DNA of 34,027 nucleotides from an uncultured Acidobacteriia bacterium (GTDB lineage: Bacteria > Acidobacteriota > Terriglobia > Bryobacterales > Bryobacteraceae). The stretch is from NCBI GenBank assembly GCA_903825445.1, contig CAIKAS010000187.1:1-34027 (forward strand), given 5' to 3'. Positions 15,679 through 22,148 of the stretch are shown piece by piece. A program made the translations under genes and the position numbers. The notes beneath the pieces were generated by a model. The model searched no databases and was not told where the DNA came from. It saw only the letters and a program-made list of their open reading frames with translations. Numbering within the stretch: position 1 is the first letter of the stretch; each line of letters begins with the position of its first letter.

Positions 15679-17838
15679 TCATGCCAAACGCTCCGCTGTA
15701 CGTTCCACTTTTACTGAACACTGCTTGTAATTGGGCTCGCGGGAAATTGGGTCGAAGGCGCTCTGCGTGGCGCGGTTCACATTCGTTTCAGCGAAGTGAA
15801 ACGGCATGAAGATCTGCCCCGGGGCTACGATTTCAGTGACGCGTAATTCCACGCCATCCACGCGACTGCGGCGAGAAACTACAGAAACACGGTCGTGCGG
15901 TTTTAGCTCCAGCTTCCTGGCGTCGCGCGGATTCATTTCGAGCCACGCGCGCGGCGACATGTTATTCAGGATCGCCACGTTGCCGGTTTTAGTGCGCGTG
16001 TGCCAGTGTTCGACCGTTCGGCCTGTGTTCAGAATCAGAGGGAAATCTTTGTTGGGCTGTTCGGGAAACGGTTCACACTCGATGGTGAAGAATTTCGCGC
16101 GGCCATCGGTGGTCTGAAACTTCCCATCGGTATAGAGGCGTTCGCCACCCCATTGAATTCCGCCTGACGCTTCGATTGATTCCCAGGTCATGGCGCTGTA
16201 GTCGCACATACGGCCTGCGGAAACTCTGCGCCATTCTTCGAATGCGTCGCGGGTTGATGTCCAGCCGGGATACAGTTCCTCGCGAACGCCCAGCTTCTCC
16301 GCTACGGCGAGGAAGATATCGAAATCTGATTTGGCGTCGCCCGGCGGTTCTACGATCTTGTTCACCTTGCCCACACGTCGCTCAGAGTTCGTGTACGTGC
16401 CTTCCTTTTCGCCCCACACGGCGGCGGGCAGCACGAGGTGAGCGAGTTCCGATGTCGGATTGGGATGGAAGCCATCCTGCACTGCCAGGAATTCCAGGTT
16501 TTCAAAAGCCTGTTTGAGTACATCGTAATTCGGGAACGAGACAACCGGGTTTGTCGCGATGATCCACAATGCGCGGATCTTCTTAGAGACAGCGCCCTCG
16601 ATGATATCCGGGTATGCCATGCCCCGCGCATCCGGAATTCGTTCTACCGGAATATTCCAAAGGGCTGCCAGTTCGGCGCGATCCTCGCCGCTTTCGAACT
16701 TTCGATAGCCAGGCAGGCCAGTGGTAAAGCTGGTTTCTCGCGACCCCATCGCGTTGCATTGACCGGTGATGGAGAACGGCGATGCGCCCGCGCGACCGAT
16801 TTGCCCTGTCAGCAACGCCAGGTTATTGATGGCATTCACTGTCTCGGCACCCTGGGTGGAATGGTTGACACCCATCGTCCACCCAATGAACGCCGCCTTG
16901 GCGCGCCCATAAAGCATTGCCACACGCTCGATTGTTTCGATCGGCAAGCCCGTGACGGCAGCGGTGTGTTCGGGCGTGAACTTTTCGAGGAAGGTCTTCA
17001 GTTGCTCAAACCCCGAGGTGTGCAGATCGATATATTCCCGGTTGATCAGGCCATCCCGGACCAGGATATGGGCGATGCCGTTGATCAGCGCTATATCGCT
17101 GCGCGGTTTGACCGGCAGGAAAAGATCGGCCAGCATCGCGGTCTTGGTGACGCGCGGGTCGGCGACGATCAGGGTGGCCTTTTCGTTCTTCTGCAGGCGT
17201 CCGCAGAGGATCGGGTGATTGTCTGCGATGTTGGCGCCGATGAGCAGAATCACGTCGGCGGTTTCCAGATCCGCATAGGAACCGGGAGGGCCGTCGCTGC
17301 CGAAACTGCGTTTGTAGCCGGCAACGGCGCTGGCCATGCAGAGCGTGGTGTTGCCGTCGTAATTCCGGGTGCCGAATCCCAACTGGATGAGCTTGCCCAG
17401 GGTGTAAAACTCTTCCGTGACAAGTTGACCTGTGCTGATGACGCCCAGCGCGCCCGCGCCCCATTTCTCCTGCACGCCGCGGAATTTCGCCACCATGGTG
17501 TCGAGCGCGTGATCCCAGGTAACTGGCTCGAACTTTCCGTTGCGCTTGAGCAGAGGGTTGCGCGCCCGATCCTTCGTCTGAAGCGTGTGATGTTCGGAGA
17601 GACCCTTCGGGCAGAGTTTCCCGTCATTGACCGGATAATTCGGATTGCCGCGAACTGCTACAGCTTTGCCATCGCGAACGCCCACGAGCATGCCGCAGCC
17701 AACGGAGCAGTATCCGCATGTGGTGGAGACCCAGTGGTCGGCGACTTTTGAAGCGGCCACGTAGCCTTTGACCGGATCCTGGGCGTACGCGTACTGTTCG
17801 GCGAGGGTGTCGAGACCAGCGATACGTTTCCAGTTCAT
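15679..17838 (-). CDS. Assimilatory nitrate reductase catalytic subunit (NarB/NasA type)
   Basis: This molybdopterin bis(MGD) enzyme reduces nitrate to nitrite. The 719-residue protein begins with the [4Fe-4S] motif C41-x2-C44-x3-C48...C76 (CGYCSVGCGM and LCPKG). The molybdopterin oxidoreductase core follows, and the C-terminal molydopterin dinucleotide-binding domain contains NTGRTVEHWHTRTKTG near residue 605. There is no Tat signal, so it is cytoplasmic. It lacks the C-terminal BFD-type [2Fe-2S] domain of long NasA and matches ferredoxin-dependent NarB in length, so it needs a separate electron donor. The ATG at 17838 overlaps the stop of the upstream ferredoxin/anchor gene (ATGA), pointing to that protein as partner. 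A GTG at 17859 is less likely because it would lie inside that gene. Confidence 0.95.
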   Translation of the reverse strand: MNWKRIAGLDTLAEQYAYAQDPVKGYVAASKVADHWVSTTCGYCSVGCGMLVGVRDGKAVAVRGNPNYPVNDGKLCPKGLSEHHTLQTKDRARNPLLKRNGKFEPVTWDHALDTMVAKFRGVQEKWGAGALGVISTGQLVTEEFYTLGKLIQLGFGTRNYDGNTTLCMASAVAGYKRSFGSDGPPGSYADLETADVILLIGANIADNHPILCGRLQKNEKATLIVADPRVTKTAMLADLFLPVKPRSDIALINGIAHILVRDGLINREYIDLHTSGFEQLKTFLEKFTPEHTAAVTGLPIETIERVAMLYGRAKAAFIGWTMGVNHSTQGAETVNAINNLALLTGQIGRAGASPFSITGQCNAMGSRETSFTTGLPGYRKFESGEDRAELAALWNIPVERIPDARGMAYPDIIEGAVSKKIRALWIIATNPVVSFPNYDVLKQAFENLEFLAVQDGFHPNPTSELAHLVLPAAVWGEKEGTYTNSERRVGKVNKIVEPPGDAKSDFDIFLAVAEKLGVREELYPGWTSTRDAFEEWRRVSAGRMCDYSAMTWESIEASGGIQWGGERLYTDGKFQTTDGRAKFFTIECEPFPEQPNKDFPLILNTGRTVEHWHTRTKTGNVAILNNMSPRAWLEMNPRDARKLELKPHDRVSVVSRRSRVDGVELRVTEIVAPGQIFMPFHFAETNVNRATQSAFDPISREPNYKQCSVKVERTAERLA

Positions 17839-19355
17839 GCGGCACGACCCGACGCCCACGGCAGCGCCATGTTGCGTGGCACCACAGAGACAAAGAAGAG
17901 ATATCGGCCTGTCAATTCACCCGCGAGGGCGCAGAGGAACGCCGGTATGGGATAGCCGGCCAGCGTCAGAGCAATACCGCCCAATACCAGCAGGGCGAAA
18001 CGGGCGAGGAAGATGCGCTCCAGATCCTGCGAAAGCAGTCTCGCCGATGCCTTAAGTTCGAACTCATCAGAGCGCATCAGACGTAACAGTTTCAATAGCT
18101 GGTTGAGCAATTGCCCTGTGGCGAAGCCGGCAATGAGCCCCGCCGGAACCTCGACCCCCAGAGCGCGGAGGAATGCCGAACCAAGCAGCAGACCGGTCAG
18201 ATGGAAATCAACCAGCGTATGCCAGTTATTCCACGATGGGCGGGCAGGCACCAGATAAATGAAGGCGCTTGCCGTGATACCGGCGAAGCCCAGCAGCATG
18301 GTCGGAATTCCTGCCAGCCGGGGCAGCCCCAGCATGGTGGCTCCGGCGAAGGCGGTGGCGCTGCCGGCAAACAATCCAAACAACAAGACCTCACGGCTCA
18401 GCCAGCTGCGGCGCCACATCTTCAGCGCGCGATATGCATAGATCGGCCGACCGAGATGCAGGGTAGAGGCTCCGAGCGAAATAAAGGCAACAAGGAGAGC
18501 TGCAACCGCCGCCAACGGGCGGGCAGATCGCAACAGCGCCAGGCCGGCGAAGGCGCCGACTGAAAGCTGCGTCAGCGTCAGCATGAAGACCAGTGGCCAG
18601 TGCGGATGTTCGGGATGCACTCGGGTGTGGTTCGCCTTTTCCAGCTCCGGACCCAGTTCGCCCGGCAACGTAATGCGGGTGGTGGATACCGTGTGGTCCG
18701 CGGAAGGCAGACCCGGCGCATTGGCCGAGGAGTGGTCCGCCACCCAGTCAGCAATGTTGACGATTTCGATCTGAATTGCCTCTTGCGGGCAGGCGTTAGC
18801 GCAGGCCGGAGCGTCGCCATCCGCCAATCGATTGTGGCACATATCGCATTTGCCGACCACGCCGCGCTCGGGGTTGTATTGCGGCACGCCATAAGGGCAG
18901 TTCCACGTACAGTATTGGCATCCGATGCAGGCATCCGCGCTGTGCAGAACGATCCCGGTTTCGGGACTTTTTGTATAAGCCTCGACGGGGCAGCCGTTCA
19001 AACAAGCGGCGTCTGTGCAGTGGTTGCAGCCCATCGACAGGTAAAAACGTTGTGTGAAGGGGTAGACACCACCTTCGATTTCGCCGACGCGGCGCCATTT
19101 CTGGTCGGCCGGGGTGCCGTTCTGTTCGCTACAGGCGACCTCACAGCAGCGGCAACCGATGCACTTCGTCATATCGAAGTGGAAACGGTATTGTTCGCCG
19201 GGGCAGGGTTCGCGGTGGGGAATCAGCGCCGGGGCGGGGGGCGCGTCGGGAATAATGTGGAGGTTGACGAGGCCGCCCATTGTGAATGTGTCACCGCTGG
19301 TAAAGCGGGTGATCGGGTCGCCATGGATGGCTCGTTCGAGAAGTGGCAGGGACAC
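17835..19355 (-). CDS. Fused four-cluster ferredoxin and DmsC-like membrane anchor
   Basis: The 506-residue protein joins two subunits that are separate in the DMSO reductase family. Residues about 55-200 form a DmsB-like electron-transfer unit with four [4Fe-4S] motifs: C65/68/71/75, C110/113/118/122, C143/146/149/153 and C170/173/185/189. Residues about 253-500 contain some seven or eight membrane helices like the quinol-oxidising anchor DmsC (LVFMLTLTQLSVGAFAGLALL is the first). No Tat signal is present, so the iron-sulfur part should face the cytoplasm. It starts at GTG 19355 behind AAAGGAGG and overlaps the nitrate reductase start by four bases. The inference is that it passes electrons from the quinol pool to the nitrate reductase. 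Confidence 0.9.
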   Translation of the reverse strand: MSLPLLERAIHGDPITRFTSGDTFTMGGLVNLHIIPDAPPAPALIPHREPCPGEQYRFHFDMTKCIGCRCCEVACSEQNGTPADQKWRRVGEIEGGVYPFTQRFYLSMGCNHCTDAACLNGCPVEAYTKSPETGIVLHSADACIGCQYCTWNCPYGVPQYNPERGVVGKCDMCHNRLADGDAPACANACPQEAIQIEIVNIADWVADHSSANAPGLPSADHTVSTTRITLPGELGPELEKANHTRVHPEHPHWPLVFMLTLTQLSVGAFAGLALLRSARPLAAVAALLVAFISLGASTLHLGRPIYAYRALKMWRRSWLSREVLLFGLFAGSATAFAGATMLGLPRLAGIPTMLLGFAGITASAFIYLVPARPSWNNWHTLVDFHLTGLLLGSAFLRALGVEVPAGLIAGFATGQLLNQLLKLLRLMRSDEFELKASARLLSQDLERIFLARFALLVLGGIALTLAGYPIPAFLCALAGELTGRYLFFVSVVPRNMALPWASGRAA

Positions 19356-19362
19356 GACGGGC

Positions 19363-19398
19363 GTCCTCCTTTCTGAGAAAAGTATCTTTTCGGAGGAC
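19363..19398 (-). promoter_or_regulatory. Hairpin that sequesters the nitrate-operon Shine-Dalgarno
   Basis: On the minus strand GTCCTCC (19398-19392) pairs perfectly with GGAGGAC (19369-19363), which includes the Shine-Dalgarno of the first nitrate gene. Stacked directly inside is a second perfect stem GAAAAG/CTTTTC (19391-19386 with 19382-19377) around a 3-nt loop, with a 7-nt bulge on one side. The folded form would hide the ribosome binding site, so it could control translation. A further leader hairpin (AGGGGA...TCCCCT, 19440-19460) lies upstream. Confidence 0.6.
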
Positions 19399-19505
19399 GT
19401 TCGGGGTCCGGACCTGGATGTAAGACCGAGTGCAGGAAGAGGGGAGCAGCGCTGTCCCCTGAATCTATGTTAGTGGAAAGAATACGGATAAGACCAATTC
19501 AAATG

Positions 19506-19525
19506 TTCGATACCGATAGATCGAA
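19506..19525. promoter_or_regulatory. Operator-like dyad in the nitrate-operon control region
   Basis: TTCGAT (19506-19511) and ATCGAA (19520-19525) form a perfect inverted repeat with an 8-bp spacer. The 20-bp dyad covers the expected transcription start of the candidate promoter at 19529-19556, a place where repressors commonly bind. No regulator gene lies next to it. Confidence 0.4.
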
Positions 19526-19528
19526 ACG

Positions 19529-19556
19529 CTTATGTTAAGAAAACTGACCGCGTCAA
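19529..19556 (-). promoter_or_regulatory. Candidate sigma-70 promoter of the nitrate operon
   Basis: On the minus strand TTGACG (19556-19551, five of six matches) and CATAAG (19534-19529, four of six) are 16 bp apart. Transcription would begin near 19522 and give a leader of about 165 nt that carries the hairpins described separately. The rest of the 369-bp divergent gap, on the side of the 19725 gene, shows nothing else I can name. Confidence 0.45.
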
Positions 19557-19724
19557 AATAGGCTCTGGAAACTGGTGGATGGCGGGTGGATAACGTTGTC
19601 TTATTGACCACTTACGGGGTTCCTCGCTTTGTTACAAAACGCCGGAATCGTTTGTTGCCCCGGCTGCCGGAGTTCTTTTCTCCTCCGAAACGGCGACCGC
19701 TCGTGAGGTAGTAGTCTGGAATAA

Positions 19725-20435
19725 GTGGACGATTCGCCTTCAAGAGGATCTTTTTCCCGGGAAGTTCCGCCATCGGATATGCGTGGCCCGACCGTGAATG
19801 CGGTGCCGCGTCGAGCCACCCCTGGTCTGATCGTCTGCCTGCTGGCCGGTCTGCAGGCCGGAATTATTGGCGTTTTCCAAATGCTTGCCTGCTTCATCGT
19901 CTCCGCTTTTTGGACAGGCGACGGCATCTGGACGGTGCCTAATCTCTTTTCCACGGTTTTTTATGGGGAATACGGTAATGCCGACGCATTCCTGCATTCC
20001 ACGTGGGCAGGGATCGCACTTATGGTGGTGATCTACGGACTGCTTGGCGCGATTTGGGGTTGGTGGTGGAAAGACGAGAGAAAGCCACTCCTGTCGCTCT
20101 TTGGCGCGCTCACCGGTCTTGTGACGTATTTTCTTTTTTTCGATCTGATTTGGCCTTACGCTGACTCTCTTATTTCGATCTCTGCACCGGTTCGGCAACT
20201 ACAGGTGGCTCACATACTTTGGGGTGCGGCGCTGGCTGCCTCCCCCAGGTATGCGAGACAGATCATGGCAGCGATTGCGGACCTTCATGTGTTCATGCCT
20301 GCCGACGTGACTTCGGAAGCGCTTCGGGACGACGTACTTGAAGTTGAGGTAATGAGGGACGAAACGGACTTGGCTGGCAGGACACCGGCGAGTCAAGACG
20401 CGGCGGAAAGTTCCAAGGGCGACAGAACGCTGTAG
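19725..20435 (+). CDS. Multi-span membrane protein of unknown function
   Basis: The product is 236 residues if it starts at GTG 19725, or 218 from ATG 19779; neither has a convincing ribosome binding site. Four membrane segments are visible: LIVCLLAGLQAGIIGVFQML near residue 34, IALMVVIYGLLGAIWGWWW near 95, LLSLFGALTGLVTYFLFF near 121, and a weaker one near 158 (VAHILWGAALAA). A polar, acidic tail of about 60 residues follows, probably cytoplasmic. I recall similar proteins from acidobacteria without an assigned function. It diverges from the nitrate operon, and its last 43 bp overlap the end of the opposing 20393-20773 gene. Confidence 0.75.
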   Translation: MDDSPSRGSFSREVPPSDMRGPTVNAVPRRATPGLIVCLLAGLQAGIIGVFQMLACFIVSAFWTGDGIWTVPNLFSTVFYGEYGNADAFLHSTWAGIALMVVIYGLLGAIWGWWWKDERKPLLSLFGALTGLVTYFLFFDLIWPYADSLISISAPVRQLQVAHILWGAALAASPRYARQIMAAIADLHVFMPADVTSEALRDDVLEVEVMRDETDLAGRTPASQDAAESSKGDRTL

Positions 20436-20773
20436 AACGGTTGGTCGCGGAGCAGTTCAGCGCAAAATCGGTGACTGGAAGAGTCTCGAAGCACGTGCTC
20501 GGTGAAGCGACCACCCCCATATTGCTGCAATGTGCACTCACGGTCCCCATCGCGGCCTGTCACCCGGACGGTGCCATTTGCCGTTTTGGTGACCCGGTAA
20601 GCTGTACGGGCTCCGCCATGGACCGCCGCCGCTTCAAGCGATACCGGCGATTCCATGACGAAATGCAGCCCTCCATCCGGCCGGATCAGCAGCGCGAAGT
20701 CGTTCGACTCGGTGCTGTCGTCTGACCGGGCAACGTCGAAAAGTCGCTGCGCGTTATCAAAAAAGGCGTCCAC
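20393..20773 (-). CDS. Small conserved protein of unknown function
   Basis: The 126-residue soluble protein has no signal or membrane segment. It reads like a small beta-rich fold: DFALLIRPDGGLHFVMES, then a VTGRDGDRECTLQQ segment, and a conserved-looking end ELLRDQPFYSVLSPLELSAA. It starts at GTG 20773, 75 bp after the anti-sigma gene on the same strand, so it may be the last gene of the CHAT/sigma operon. Its 3' end overlaps the opposing membrane-protein gene by 43 bp. Function unknown. Confidence 0.65.
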   Translation of the reverse strand: MDAFFDNAQRLFDVARSDDSTESNDFALLIRPDGGLHFVMESPVSLEAAAVHGGARTAYRVTKTANGTVRVTGRDGDRECTLQQYGGGRFTEHVLRDSSSHRFCAELLRDQPFYSVLSPLELSAAS

Positions 20774-20848
20774 TGACAGACTTATCGGCGTGAATCGGGC
20801 AGATTAGAGCCACAAAATGTGGCGCGTTGACGTCCCCGCGCTATGGCG

Positions 20849-21439
20849 TCAGCGGGGAGGGCGGACCGTGAAACCGTATTCGTGAAGTAATTTGCCCGAA
20901 CTATCATCAAGCCGGACGAAATAGTTTCCGGCCGACAGCGGATTCCGCAATTTGACGCTGTCTGCGGTGCCGCTCCAAATGGGCCCACCTGTGGAATCAA
21001 CAACTTCAGCACGGAGCCCCGGCTCAGGCGGCAAATCTGCAAGCGTTATAACCATTTCGCGCGCTGGTGCCACCGAGGGGATATCGCCGCGAACGGCGGT
21101 CAGTTGAAGTGTAGCGAATGCGGCGAGGGGACTTTCGCCGGAATGAATAAAGAAACCCACCCCGAGCAATAACACTGCAAATCCGAATGCCCATGCGAGC
21201 GCGGGCTGTTTCAAATGAAGCCAGGCAGTCCAACTTCCCTCCGCCTTAGATACGGGTGCCGGTTCGGACGAAATCGCCGCTTGCATCGATAGAGCGAATG
21301 TTTCCAAGGTCTCGAGGCGCGCCTGACAGGCCGGGCAGACCAATAAATGTTCCTCGACTAACGCCACCTGAGGTTCAGCCAGGCGTCCCAGTGCGTAGAG
21401 TTCCAGGCGTTCGTCGGATTCGTGTGAAATGGAAGACAC
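20849..21439 (-). CDS. Zinc-finger anti-sigma factor with one membrane span
   Basis: The 196-residue protein has the anti-sigma zinc-finger arrangement H31-x3-C35-x2-C38 (HLLVCPAC) near the N-terminus. One membrane helix lies at about residues 78-98 (ALAWAFGFAVLLLGVGFFIH), and an exported beta-rich domain of about 95 residues ends HEYGFTVRPPR. By family rule the N-terminal part holds the sigma factor inactive in the cytoplasm, and the outer part senses the signal or is cleaved. It starts at GTG 21439, 16 bp after the ECF sigma gene, and is third in the CHAT-sigma-anti-sigma operon. Confidence 0.88.
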   Translation of the reverse strand: MSSISHESDERLELYALGRLAEPQVALVEEHLLVCPACQARLETLETFALSMQAAISSEPAPVSKAEGSWTAWLHLKQPALAWAFGFAVLLLGVGFFIHSGESPLAAFATLQLTAVRGDIPSVAPAREMVITLADLPPEPGLRAEVVDSTGGPIWSGTADSVKLRNPLSAGNYFVRLDDSSGKLLHEYGFTVRPPR

Positions 21440-21455
21440 TCCGCTGTCTGGTAGC

Positions 21456-22148
21456 TTAGTGGCCGGGGGCGGAACTTTTCTCCGATTTATTTTTCATGGT
21501 CGTTGTGAAGCCCAGAGAACCGCTCTCCGCCAGCCGCTGACCCAGTTTTCCAAACCTGGCTTTGGCGCGAGACTTTAGCAGGCGGAACTGGTTGTAGGTT
21601 AACCCCATCTCCTCGCAGATCCGCTCCTGTGGCTGTTCGAGGAGGTAGAATCGGCGCAGTATCTCCCTGTCGCGTCGAGACACTCCCTGAAAGACGCGCC
21701 GGGCAATCTCGGCCCGCTGGTTGGCGAGGAGGTGCTGTTCAGGGTTGTCTTTCCAGTCGGAAACGGACAACGCGGAATCTTCGAATTCCACCGTGGTGCG
21801 CCTGCGCGTCACGGCCTCCTCGATACTGGCGGCGATATGACGCCGCACCACGGTGCGGACGTACCCCATGAGCCGCGCCGGATCGCGAAGCTCGCCGGAC
21901 CGAATTGCCTCAGTCACGATAACAAAACAATCATGTACCCTGTCGTCGATTTCTTCGGCCCCAAGGGTCCGCAACAGCAGGTAGCGAATACCGCGCGTGA
22001 AGACACTGTACAAACGCGTCATCGCAGCGTCGTCTCCGGCGCGAATCTGGTCAACGGTATCGGTCCAGTCGGGCGGGTCGAAGGGCTGGCCGGCCAAATC
22101 CCCGATGTCGCGCCCTTCTATCTGTGATGTTGCGGGTGTAGCTGTCAT
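21456..22148 (-). CDS. ECF-type RNA polymerase sigma factor
   Basis: This sigma-70-family regulator has 230 residues. Region 2 spans about residues 38-108 (AMTRLYSVFTRGIRYLLLRTL, GYVRTVVRRHIAASI). Region 4 spans about 145-200 with a clear helix-turn-helix (EQPQERICEEMGLTYNQFRLLKSRAK). No sigma region 3 is seen, as expected for ECF factors. An unconserved tail of about 25 residues follows region 4. The start ATG at 22148 shares a base with the TAA stop of the CHAT gene (TAATG), so translation is coupled. The open frame to 22430 is only read-through inside the CHAT gene. Its promoter targets cannot be seen from sequence alone. Confidence 0.93.
   Translation of the reverse strand: MTATPATSQIEGRDIGDLAGQPFDPPDWTDTVDQIRAGDDAAMTRLYSVFTRGIRYLLLRTLGAEEIDDRVHDCFVIVTEAIRSGELRDPARLMGYVRTVVRRHIAASIEEAVTRRRTTVEFEDSALSVSDWKDNPEQHLLANQRAEIARRVFQGVSRRDREILRRFYLLEQPQERICEEMGLTYNQFRLLKSRAKARFGKLGQRLAESGSLGFTTTMKNKSEKSSAPGH

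Noticed and set aside
16438..17751. Plus-strand 437-codon frame opposite the nitrate reductase
   Set aside because: The minus strand encodes a complete molybdoenzyme there; the antisense frame has no recognisable motif.
19376..19520. ANTAR-target or molybdenum-cofactor riboswitch in the nitrate leader
   Set aside because: The hairpins do not show the paired six-base loops of ANTAR targets, and I could not recognise the molybdenum-cofactor fold.
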